In this document: in pieces, positions 19,849 through 30,400 of the stretch
How the letters are laid out: every line of letters begins with the position of its first letter
Position numbering within the stretch: the first letter of the stretch is position 1
NCBI GenBank assembly: GCA_009760855.2
Contig: WPIO01000110.1
Coordinates: 62,001-126,000, forward strand
Reading direction: 5' to 3'
From: Cristatella mucedo
Taxonomy: Eukaryota > Bryozoa > Phylactolaemata > Cristatellidae
Length of the DNA stretch: 64,000 bases
Program-made: the position numbers and the translations under genes
Notes under the pieces: generated by a model
Database searches by the model: none
What the model saw: the letters and a program-made list of their open reading frames with translations, nothing else
What the model was told of the DNA's origin: nothing

Positions 19849-20109
19849 CTATATCTTCATTAACCTCATGGACTCTTTATCGAAAGACCATCTACTTTTA
19901 GGCTTAGTGGTTTTCTTAGCAATAGGATTATCTAGTTTTATAGTTGTTGGTGAACGTAGAGTTGCAATCAATGCATCTACACTGTCTTTTGAGAAAGGAT
20001 ATTTTGGAAGAAGACCTGTACGTTTTCTTACCTCTTCTCTAATACGTTTTGCATGATCGCTAAATTTTTCACCCTCCCGTCGCATAAAATTACCAATGTT
20101 TTGAGACAT
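19849..20109 (-). CDS. 86-residue basic protein at the right end of the element
   Basis: Starts MSQNIGNFMRREGEKFSDHA after AGAGATAGAA...TATATAC. The product is Arg/Lys-rich with Pro/Lys-rich C-terminal half. The codons from 19,849 down to the polymerase start at 19,680 stay partly open in another frame, so it may be a broken larger protein. Position beside a protein-primed polymerase makes a terminal-protein or DNA-binding role conceivable; there is no motif to support it. Confidence 0.4.
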   Translation of the reverse strand: MSQNIGNFMRREGEKFSDHAKRIREEVRKRTGLLPKYPFSKDSVDALIATLRSPTTIKLDNPIAKKTTKPKSRWSFDKESMRLMKI

Positions 20110-20278
20110 GTATATAGAGATAGAAAAAATTTATTTAATTAAATATTTAATTAATTGCAATTATATTTTACTCTTATATAGACACATCAACCTAAACAAC
20201 TCTTAGTAGATATAAAATGAAGGGTATGGAGAATAGGGTCTCGAGAATGGCGGCAGCCATTAAATAAATCGGACGAAG

Positions 20279-20307
20279 ATAATAATCTCACTTCGTTCGA
20301 TTATTAT
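20279..20307. repeat. Hairpin at the element/host boundary
   Basis: A perfect 9-base inverted repeat (ATAATAATC / GATTATTAT) with an 11-base loop; outer CGAAG and inner CTTCG strengthen partial pairing. Located where AT-rich gene DNA gives way to host microsatellite DNA. Between 20,110 and 20,400 no gene is seen. Confidence 0.5.
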
Positions 20308-20404
20308 ATGAGGACGATTTGTTTAATTGATGACGTCATCGATCGAGCCCTAGGCTACATGCCATTCATTTTACATCTACTTAGACAGCATACAGATTCA
20401 GACA

Positions 20405-20409
20405 CACAT

Positions 20410-20463
<54 letters not shown>

Positions 20464-20570
20464 ACACACACACGTGCACACAGAGACACACACACGCAAA
20501 AATGCACACAGAGACACACACAAAGACACACACAGAGACACACAAAGACACACACAGAGACACACACAAC
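20405..20570. repeat. (AC)n microsatellite with AGAC-rich extension
   Basis: A run of alternating AC from about 20,405 to 20,475 continues as interrupted ACACAGAG-type repeats to about 20,570. Open frames across it encode only Thr-His or Val-Cys repeats and are not genes. Confidence 0.9.
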
Positions 20571-21523
20571 CTATGTGAAAGCAGGACAAAATCAAGCTAG
20601 CTTTAAAAAGCAGAGACTTTGGCAGATACTTTGAGACCTGGACGATTCCTATGAGTGAATTTATTACTATTACTCTCGGTGGCTGCAGGAGATTGCAAGA
20701 GACGGCTGCACATCTCCGAGACTATTTGACGGGAGACAACTACCTTCTAGGTTTACCAAGCAGTGGAACATGCAAGGTGCCGATGTATCAACAGGAAGCA
20801 TCTCCATGTTCATCCGCAGGCAGTACCCCCAAAGGAAAAGTATATTGTCGTCATTAGCGTTTCGTTGGCAGGACTACTACTGGACTACTACTAGGCCCCC
20901 ACATTCAATTTGAGACTGTAGACTGGGTAGCGAGGTATTAGCTAGTGTCCGATCTATGCCAATCATCGCATGCAAGCCAATGACTATGCACTTTGGCCGA
21001 AGACTGCTGAGCAGCTCATGGCAGAACCTCTTGCAGAATGACTGTGAACAGGATAGCCAAGCACTGGCAGCACCGCACAGCAGATCAGAACCGAGAAGCT
21101 GCTGTCAGTGCGCTTCAAAATGTAAGCAAGCATTTGCAAACACGAGACTCTAACGATGCATCTTAGACACAAATTTGTGACAGCTTGAAATTCAGCCTTC
21201 CTGCGGTTGAAACTACCTTTGTTTCTTCGGATGGTATTAAATTGTTGGAGTCCCAAAGAAATTTATTATTGTAAACTCCACAGATTGCACTCGAATTCAC
21301 ATCATTCTGCCGACTGTCTTTTGAGTGATCCACATGGTTGCTGCAATGGTTGCATTTTAGTGTCAGCAATCGGCTGACTGAGAGCACATGCCAGGAGGGC
21401 ACAGTAATGGGACATCGACACATTGTAACTGCCATCTAGAGACGACAAAGTCACCGAAGCAGCGATCGTATCAACAGCAGCTACTCAGCCAGGCTTCTTA
21501 CAAACTAAGCTGCGAGACATAGA

Positions 21524-21576
<53 letters not shown>

Positions 21577-22687
21577 GCACACACACACACATACACATGC
21601 ACACAGAGACACACACAAAGACACACGCAGAGACACACACAGAGAACTTATGTTAAAGCAGGACAAAATCAAACTAGCTTATAAAAAAAGCAGAGACGCG
21701 TGCAAAAGTTCACGCAACAGCGTAGCTCTATGGGTAGACGCATATTTACCAATCTGGTGGGGGGCGGGTCGATGGCCAGCCCATCTGTTGCGAGAAGCCA
21801 GCCTGCGCTAGTTTTTCCCCATGACTTTGTGACCCCCGGAGCGAACCTGCGAGCGCTTCTGCCGCTGTATCCAGCCTTGGCTGCGGCGTGCTAGCGTCGT
21901 CGAGCTGCCGCGATGGGAGCCTTTCGTTGAGAATTTTTTTTATTTTAATAAATATAATCTAAAAGGTACTGGCACCGGTATGAAAAGTGCATCGTGGGAT
22001 ATATTACGTCAGCCATTCTAAGTGGCTCCCTGCTCTTCCGGCTCTGGTAGCTGCAAACATCTGCAGCATCGGTGTGAAAGATGCATCCACCCGACTTACT
22101 CGATGAGCTTGTGATTCTCAGAAAAGTACGTTAACTCGACCTTCTGAAATCGTCGATGGGGCTGCGAGGGTCCCAAAGCCACGACCGAAGCCCGATACTA
22201 TCGGTCTTAGTTAGTACTAAAACTAAAGGCGGATGCAATGTAAATTATCTAAGCAAACCTGCCACGGCTATAACTGAAACTACTTGCATAGGCATTTATT
22301 GAAACTGGCGACATTCGCGATATGCATTCTCTCTGCGAGTCACCGGAAAGACTTGTGTTGGCTGTCATCAATAAAAAGATTAATCTCCCGCCAAAACCCC
22401 AAGTGACAGAAAACGGCATGCTTCTATCTTGCTAGGCCGCAACCCTTTTCCGAAGAGCTGAGCTACTGCAGCGAGCTGCTTCTCCGGACCAACCCTCTTT
22501 TCTCCTTATTCGGGTGGCTAAACGCATTAGAGGTTGAGCTTCTACCTTCTTTACGACAGCATCATTTAAAAACACTGACTTACATATATCTGCAGTGGTT
22601 TGTGCAATTTCACGAATAATTCCGGGCTATCGAGCCGATCGAAAGCTAAAGATAGCCTAGCCCACCTGGATATTCTCCCTTATTAAT
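20571..22687. other. Non-coding host DNA with a duplicated microsatellite flank
   Basis: A 60-base segment (20,573-20,632, AAAGCAGGACAAAATCAA...) that follows the first (AC)n run occurs again at 21,652-21,695 after the second (AC)n run (21,523-21,640), so a unit of about 1.1 kb carrying the microsatellite edge was duplicated. No supported gene is seen; short open frames lack coding character. Confidence 0.5.
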
Positions 22688-23195
22688 CGGCAAATACACG
22701 TGCACAGGACCAGCCATAGCTCACAAATCCATCGTTCAAGGGCCAAACTGCGTTTACTACGGGTAAGATCACGCTTAAGATCTATGGAGAAGGAAAATTT
22801 TGATACGTTTATACATTGGCTTCCTTTAGTCACTGAGTTCCTACAGTCGTTGGTCCTCCGACGAAGTCCAGAGGCTTTTAGCAGCCTGCGATGCCGAGGA
22901 AGCCGTTCGACAAGCGGGCATTCAAAATGGTGCAGAGACCCTCGGACCAAGCGAACGCTCGACCGCTGTCCTAAAGGTGCTAAAGCGGCTCTGAACTATT
23001 GCCCTTAGACGCATTTGCTCATTTTCCGGCTTGTTTGCCGCGAAATCTATGGTCGCCCGCAGATGGTGCATGCAACGCCTCAACGGCTAGGCGGTCGGCG
23101 ATCTGAGGTCGGAGGTCGCGAACCGCTCTAATTAATAGCGGGCGGCCGGATGTCTCGCTAGCCTCCACCGGTCGATGCCTGTCGGCGACCGAGCG

Positions 23196-23222
23196 CAGGC
23201 ACGCACACGCGCACGCACACGC

Positions 23223-23294
<72 letters not shown>
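23196..23294. repeat. (AC)n microsatellite inside the relic locus
   Basis: GCACAC-type imperfect repeats merge into a pure (AC)n run of about 80 bases. It interrupts the homology between the relic 5' region and that of gene 1, so it expanded after duplication. Confidence 0.9.
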
Positions 23295-23301
<7 letters not shown>

Positions 23302-23539
23302 TACATGTAACTGCATAAACTAAATGTATATATAGTTTTGCATGCGAGCGAGTGCGTCGAAAGCGGAGGACGACTATTGGCACGTCACGAGGATCTGTAG
23401 CGGCGGTTACTGCTTCAAATTATTTATTGCAATATGGCGGCGAAATCAGAGAGCACCGAGAGCAAAACGGAGCGTTGACGGCGGCGTGAGCGTGAGCGTC
23501 GCAACTGTCAGTCGCAGAGACCCACCTATCGCACGGGTC

Positions 23540-24480
23540 CGATAAATGCTGTGATAAATACAATGTGTACGTGCATTTTTAGCTTTTTTTAAAATGTGGT
23601 CAAATAAGGGGATGTTGTGACGCCAGTCGGAAGTGAGTTCCAGGCTTTGGGAAAATACGAACTGAAGGCACGGTCTCCTAGGATTTGAGGTATGTACAAC
23701 GTATAGGTAAACGATTAGACTCCGAAAAGCGGGGGGGGGGGGGTGGTGCGATGCTTAGCCTGGTGGGGCAGACGATCTGAGAGGTAGGCTGGAGCCAAAG
23801 AATGAAGGGACCTGAAAGTGAATGACAGAGCCTTGAAGTCGATTCGTTGCATGACTGGGAGCCAGTGCAGGCCAGCTAGAAGCGGTGTGATGTGGAAACT
23901 GCGACATTCACGACAGATAAGCCTAGCTGCAGAGTTTTGCTCCAGCTGTGAGCGCCTGATTGCACAGAACGGAAGACCAGCAAGCAGTGAGCTACAGTAG
24001 TCGAGAGGTGATGTTACAAATGCACGAAAATTAATTTGAATGTGCTATCGCTGTCTATAAAAGCCCGAGTTTAGTAATGTTATGTAACTGATTGTAGGCA
24101 TACTTGACTGTGGAATTGACGTGGTTGTCTAATGAAAGGTCACTTTGGAACATGATATCTTGATTTCGTGCAGATTCAACGGAGGAAATGCTGGCAGAGC
24201 CGATTCTGAGCGTTAGAAGTTCCAATTCTGAATAGCACTTGGTATTCCAATTACTATTAGGTTTGTTTTATCATCCTCCAGTTCAATAAAGTTAATTTGC
24301 TGCTATCCATGTGCGGATGTCATCAATGTATGCAGCAAGAGAGTTCAGAGAGTTCAACGAGCTGGAGGGCTGTGAAGGGTCAAAGGATCAAAGGTACAAC
24401 CGAGTGTGATCTGTGTAGAAGCGAAAGCCTAGATTGTGCCTGGAAATCACATCGGCAAGAGGGAGCGTATTAACCAGCGT
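23540..24480 (-). mobile_element. Degenerate CR1/L2-like LINE fragment
   Basis: Minus-strand similarity to the LINE copies at 16,221 and 57,451, reaching further upstream into the reverse transcriptase thumb (a TWIAANL-type segment near 24,290-24,310). The frame is broken many times. A run of 12 G at about 23,731-23,742 is a local artefact-prone site. The extent on the 24,480 side is approximate. Confidence 0.65.
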
Positions 24481-24690
24481 GAAAAGAACCGCACCGCGAA
24501 CAATGCCCGGAAGTAACCCATACTTCAGACTTGATTCCATCCAGTATTTGTAGACATATTACCGGTACACGAATGAAAGGTTTGCTCCTCAGATCTCGAC
24601 AACGTTTGAGTCACTAAAAGAAGATTTCTGCACGCCTTCTAGACTCAAATTTATCCCCCCCAGATGCTTGGCACGCATCGTACGTGACAC
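24481..24690. other. Spacer without a recognised feature
   Basis: Nothing supportable was seen here apart from a possible continuation of the LINE fragment. Confidence 0.3.
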
Positions 24691-25579
24691 TGCAAGCGAG
24701 TAAGACAAGGTGGCTGAATTGCGAAACCATGTAGGAATGAATTTGATGGGGATGCACAACCTCGTGACCGTTAAAGGCGATCGAGCCACGTGGGCCAAGT
24801 GCGCCACATAACTTTTCGCTCATACGTTCCTGTATAGGCGATTTACGCCATCGTATTTTGATGCAGGGCAAATTGACTAGCGGGGAAATTTATTGTTATC
24901 ACGAAGTGGGTAGGCTAAAAGCCACCATCGAAAGGTACCGTAGTTGATATCAGCAACTGCACTCGAAATGCGGCGACTTTTAATAAAAAAACAGATCTCG
25001 CATCGACTCTCGTTAACCCAGTTGCAGTGGTCTCTTCACGCTGCGTTTTAACCTTTACTGGCTAGTATAATCTACACAATCTCCAAAATTACCTTTACTG
25101 GCCGAATTCCGCGAAACGGTCACGCAAGTACAGCGTCTTCAAATTACTAAGATCTTTCCTCAGCCCGGGCATTTGAAAAAAAAGTTCTTTCAAAGTGAGA
25201 GGCGCACACAGCAGTTTCAGAGGAGGCGGGAAAAAGCTCCATCGCTGCTGCCCGTCACTTGCAGTCTGAAGTCAATGTCAGCCTTTCGCTTAAAGAAGCT
25301 ATAGGCTAGCTTTTCTCATATCGCAGTCTGAGATTTAGTGAACGTAATCAATCAGTAATCCTTGTGCTCCTGCTGGCGCTCGCTCGCTTAATTAGTCACG
25401 GATTCGGTCTTTGGCGGCAGAGGCCGCGCTTAGGAGCACTCGGCTTGCTGCAATCTCACTCACGTAGTCTCGCTCCACTCTCTTAACGCTCTCGAGGAAG
25501 ATTGGCATCGACTTGGGATAGGAAGCAGTTATACTTGAGGTCACTCGAGGGGTCGAGCTGCAAGCGCAGAGCTGGAGCT

Positions 25580-25687
<108 letters not shown>

Positions 25688-26689
25688 AGATCTCTTAGCT
25701 TCAAATTTCAAAATCACTTCCGAAAACAGTTGGACAGCCGCAGCTTTCCCGTGAGCGGACAATTTTAACCGATCGGTAATCGTTCAACTGATAAACAAAA
25801 CGCTTGCTTCGCAGGTTTCAGACCCAGGATTTCAGCAAGTTTACCTTCACTAAACGAAAATTAAACCAAGCTTCTTCCTATAAGACACCCGAGACATTCG
25901 TACGGACGAAGATATTTCGTTCTAATAACTGTTGGACGAGCGGATACCTTCAACGGAAGATCAATATATCGAGAGGCGCAGCCTACAACGGCAGTGAGAT
26001 TCAAAGAGAGAATGAATGAGAACTTACAGGTTTAAGGCTTTTCGAGTCACAAATACACGTGCACAGGACCAGCCATAGCTCACAACTCATTCGTTCAAGG
26101 CCCAAACCTCGTTTACTACGGGTAAGATCACGCTTAAAATCTGATGGAGATGGAGCAACTCTGCTAAGCTTATATAGAACGTCGTATTTCTCTGAAATGG
26201 AAATAAGGATTTTGAGTATTGAGAAGCTTTTCGCGTTGGCACATCTTGGGGAGGGAGCGTGATAATGCGTCTCAAGCGAGACAGCGTTTTCGTTACAGAT
26301 AAAGCTGCAAACGTAATGGAGAGATTGCGGGCGCACTTTCCGGCTCTCTTAACTGGCGGTGCTAGCCTCTTTTAGGGACAGTTCGGAGCTGCTTCCGGTC
26401 GGCGAAAACTTCAGCAGTGAAAATTCCGACGGATGAACATTTATTTTAAGGGTGGGAAAAAGAGCCTTTGATGCAGATAATCAGATTCTTCAGGCCGTAG
26501 AAACTCACATACATTTCAGATGCAAGGTAATTAAATTTTACGGCGAACATAAACTCATGTCCGCTGGTGGTTCGCGTTTAGTGGTCAGTGCTTGCCGGGG
26601 CAGGTGGGCGCGCTCAGATATTAAGGTTGATGTCAGAGGTGTGAGACAACTGTACTTCTGATGGAGATTCCTGCTTCTGCTACATGCTC

Positions 26690-26810
26690 AGTATGAGCAG
26701 GCGTAAGCCCATAAAGGACAAACCATGAGAGCCCAGTCAATGCTGCGAGGAATACTTACGTTTTCAGTGTCCTTGAGCTGTCGTTAAGTGGGGATCGTTG
26801 GCTTCCTGTA
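26690..26810 (-). mobile_element. Short LINE 3'-end fragment upstream of gene 1
   Basis: About 120 bases closely match 35,200-35,320 (GACAAACCATGAGAGCCCAG against GACAAACCATAAGAGCCCAG), which is the start of a longer minus-strand LINE fragment. It interrupts the similarity between the 5' regions of gene 1 and the relic locus. Confidence 0.5.
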
Positions 26811-27469
26811 GTCATTGGGTTCCAGCAATGATTGGTTCTCTGACATCGTCGAGCTTTTGAGCAGCCCGCGCCGCTCGAGCTGAAGCCCCGCCGCAGCCGC
26901 CATGGAAGCCGTTTAACTGGCGGGCATTCAAAATGGTGCTGAGACCCTCGGACCTGGCGATCGCTCTACTGCTTCGCTAAAGGAGCTAAAGCGTCTTTAA
27001 ATTATTTCCCTAAGACGCAATTACTTCATTTAATCGGGCTTCTTCGAAACGAAATCTACTGTCGCCGGCAGACGGTGCATAAAACCGCGCCATCTGCAGC
27101 CTGGCGGTCGACGGTCTGAGGTCGGAGGTATCGCACCTCTATGATTAATAGCGGACGGCCGGATGTCTCACGCGCCTCCTCCGGTCGATGCCTGTCGGCG
27201 ACCAAGTGTAGGCAGCGCCATTGTTCTGCATGCAATCGAGTGCGGACGGACGACTATTGGCACGTCGCGAGGATCTGTAGATCGAGCCCGCCTTATTAAG
27301 TTGCCGCTTCAAATTAGAAATTGCAATATGACGGCGCAATCAGCGAGCGCCGAGAGCGAAACGAGGCTTCGACGGCGTGACGTCTTTCGTCGTCGCGTTC
27401 GGCGGGTGGCTGAGCAGGCGCAGAGCTGTCAGCTCGAGCCAGCACTCGGATCCTTAGCAGTCGGCGGCA

Positions 27470-30400
27470 ATGGGCAACGAGCAGGATCTCGCCGTGCACA
27501 TCGTCGTGGCTATCGCCACAATGGTGCTCGTCCTCGCGACGCCGTCGCGTGGCGCGGAGCACGAGTTCTCGGCCGTCGGGAAGTTTCGGGCGACGACGCC
27601 CGCGGCGAGCGGCGGCGGCGGCGTTTCCGCGATGCCCGCTGTGAACCTGGTGCGCATGCACGCACTCGGAGCGATGAGCGCACCGAGCGCTCCTTGCACG
27701 ACGCTAGCAGAGTCGAAGCACTTCCGACTACTCGAGCGACGAGCGGCGTGATGCAGCCGCGACATGCATTGAGCATTGCGGATGCGTCGAGCTTCACCTC
27801 GAGGCTTCACCTCGAGAGACGGCGCTTTGCAGGAGCAGCCGCTGCTCGGATTTGCCGAGGCTGGGCACTGAGTGCAGAGCGAGGCTTTGCGTCACGTTGC
27901 AGGGCCACTGCTGCGCTCTCTGCACCACCCGTGGGGCGGCGGCGTGCTCGGCGGTCAACTACCTGGAGGCGACTCGATCGTGCGAGCTCGTGGCCGGGCA
28001 GGGTCTGACGTGGGCGTCCGACGGCGGCTCGCTGCTGCTACTCAAAGGTACCGCGCTTCAGGCGTCACCTCTGCTCCGAACTGCATCCACCCTGCTAGCC
28101 AGCCAGCGCCGACCCACTGGCTCTGCACCGGCGCCTGCCGTCGAATTATAGCTGCAGCCGCACCTCGACCGTCTGGCGTCTCAGAGCTTTCATCAGTCGA
28201 CGTTCGCTCTGCTGAATATTTTTCGCGGCAGCGTCATACCGTCGGGCCGCGAGAAAATATGAATCGAAGCTTTATCGAACCCTCTAGTGCGCCCTCTTTT
28301 GTCTCATTTGCCGAAAGTGGCCGTCGCCACACTAGGAACATCGACATAGTGAAGAAGCCGCTCCGACCGGCACTGTTAGGGAGGCCAGGGATGCGCTTGA
28401 ACTCCAGTAGCTGCAGAGCGCCGCTCGTCATACGGAGCGGCTGACGGAGCCTGCGCGAGTGCCCCACTCCGCGAGCCTCCATCTCCGTCAGTTGCTCTGC
28501 GCTTCCGCTCGCTCGTCTCGCTCTGCGCCGGCCGCCTCAGCTCCGCAGCGGTTGCTCGAGTCCGCCGGTTCCTCACACGTCACGCACGAGCGACGAATCG
28601 TGGCGTCCGCCTTTTCAGGCTGCGCGAGCTCGGCTTTCTTGCAGTCGACGTCATTGGTAACTCTGTGCCCACTGCCTTCCGGGCGGTGATCGGCGTTGGG
28701 CTGCGGCCCGGAAGTCAGGAGGAGAGCTTCTCGAGCTACGAGCTGCAGCAGACTCGAAGCGCCGCTCACTGCTACAGCCTGTGCGCCGCCCTGACGGCCG
28801 TCTGCCGCCTGTTCGCCTTCCACTCGAAGCGGCTGCTGTGTCGCGTGTACGACGTCGACTTTTACGCCACCTGGACGAACGTGTCGACCAGTGACGGCAA
28901 CTGGACGAGCTACTATGCACAGCGAGCGGGTAACGAGAGCCGCCCTGCGCTTTGCTTTCTTACTGCCAGCGAGCTGCAACAAGTGCCGAGAGTTCAAACA
29001 GCGCTGGCAGCGTGGCGGCGGCGCAGCGAAAGGGCCGTTTACGGGGTGCTCTTCTGGAAGCAGCAAGCAGAGTGGTTTCAAAGCAGAGTGGTTTCCTCCA
29101 ACAAGTTTAGCGCCTCGCCGCACGGACAGGTGGCACCGACTCGCTCGGCTTTCGCGGGCCTAGAGACTCTGCGAGTGCCGGAAGCTCGCAAACACCACCA
29201 CACGGCTATCGGGCCGAACGGCCGTAGTGATTTTTCTATGCATAATTGTTCTAGCAGCAACGAATCAAGTACCATACATTTTCTGTATTTTCAATAATTA
29301 CGTTTTATGGAGCCACGTGGTTAATCGTTGGCCTGGTTGAGCGGCTCCCTACGCGGGTCACACCGACTCGCTAGTGTTGCACGGAGCAAGCAGCTCAGCA
29401 GCAGCAGCAGCAGCCAAAAGTGCCAAAAGACGGCCGGACGAGCCGGGCTGGACGAGCGCAGCTGGGTTGCTGTCCCCCGTGCTTGAAGCTCTGGCTGCGT
29501 CAGAGGAAACTGCGTGCTGCGTCAGAGGCAACGTCGGAAGCAACATGTCTGTCGAGTCTGAAGTTCGCGCCCCCGCATCGCTCCGACGCATCGGCGGCGG
29601 TTCGCGGCCGCTCGCTGTCGGACGGCCGCGGCTCGCTCCGACCGAGGCGAAGACGCCGACTGCAGCAGTGCTGATCGGCGACCATCTTACGCTGCAGGCG
29701 GCTGGAAGCTGCTGTACAAGATGAGCAAGGGCGTCGGCGTGGACGCGTCAGACGCTCTACTCGTCACACCGGGCAACGCGACGGCGAGCGCCAATCAGAT
29801 GGCTCTGGACGCGACGTGTGCGTGCAGCCTCAAGAGCGGCATCGTCGACAGCTGGTCCAAGTTTCCCATCACGCAGGTACCGAGGTAGCGCCGCCGCTGC
29901 GTGAGCCGTCTAGAACTTCTCTTTCATTGAGTTAAGGCGTTCCTTACTGCTGCTGCCACTGCCAAGACTGAATTTCCGAGTTCGACGTAAGCAGCCTCCC
30001 TCAAAATCTCCCGACGATGCACAGGTGTCGCTCGTTCTGGCGACCGCTGGAGCAGCGATGAAGTACCTCAACTTCTCCGTGACTAGCGCCGACACAGCCG
30101 CCACATTTTTCAGCCAAGCTAAAATAGTAGCGAGCAGCTGGATCGATCTGAATGCGACTTCCTCGAAGCTCATGTACATGGCCGCGGGGTACGCCACAGT
30201 GATGCCACAATCATGCTGTTCATGTTGTTGCCGCCTCCGTGACCATGTGCTCGTATTTAGTGGGTCTCTTTGATTTTTCCTTTACGTGCTTAGACGTTCT
30301 AACACTTTTGCATGCTGCCACTAACCACACTTCCATTCTGACCTTGCGCAAGTCACCCCTAACCATGTTATTCTTGTTGTTTATCAAACATGATGCCACT

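Larger units (their letters stand above)
1..20200. mobile_element. Decayed Polinton/adintovirus-like endogenous element (left end outside window)
   Basis: An AT-rich, tightly packed, intronless gene block contrasts with the GC-richer, microsatellite-laden DNA after it. It carries the marker set of Polinton/Maverick and adintovirus elements: double-jelly-roll capsid protein, penton-like protein, A32/FtsK-type packaging ATPase, adenain-like protease and protein-primed family B DNA polymerase. A YqaJ nuclease, a PLA2-domain protein and fibre-like genes are added. Most genes are broken, and a LINE has landed in the polymerase, so the copy looks old. No retrovirus-type integrase or terminal inverted repeat is seen; the left end is missing, so both may lie upstream. 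The right boundary is uncertain, somewhere in 20,110-20,330. Confidence 0.9.

Noticed and set aside
1-20200. Retrovirus-type integrase in the element
   Set aside because: I found no H-H-C-C zinc site plus D,D,E core within the AT-rich block. The only integrase in the window belongs to the Gypsy element; the element's own may lie to the left of position 1.
1-20330. Terminal inverted repeats of the element
   Set aside because: The window starts inside a coding region, so the left terminus is missing and no pair can be tested.
20308-20634. Open frames of Thr-His or Val-Cys repeats
   Set aside because: They are translations of (AC)n microsatellite DNA; the same applies near 23,020-23,380 and 33,400-33,660, and to Arg-Glu/Ser-Leu frames over (GA)n at 25,480-25,770 and 42,120-42,330.
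27163-28008. 281-codon open frame over exons 1 and 2 of gene 1
   Set aside because: Its Arg/Ala-rich composition follows from GC-rich DNA; exon structure, phase agreement and the paralogue support the other frame.
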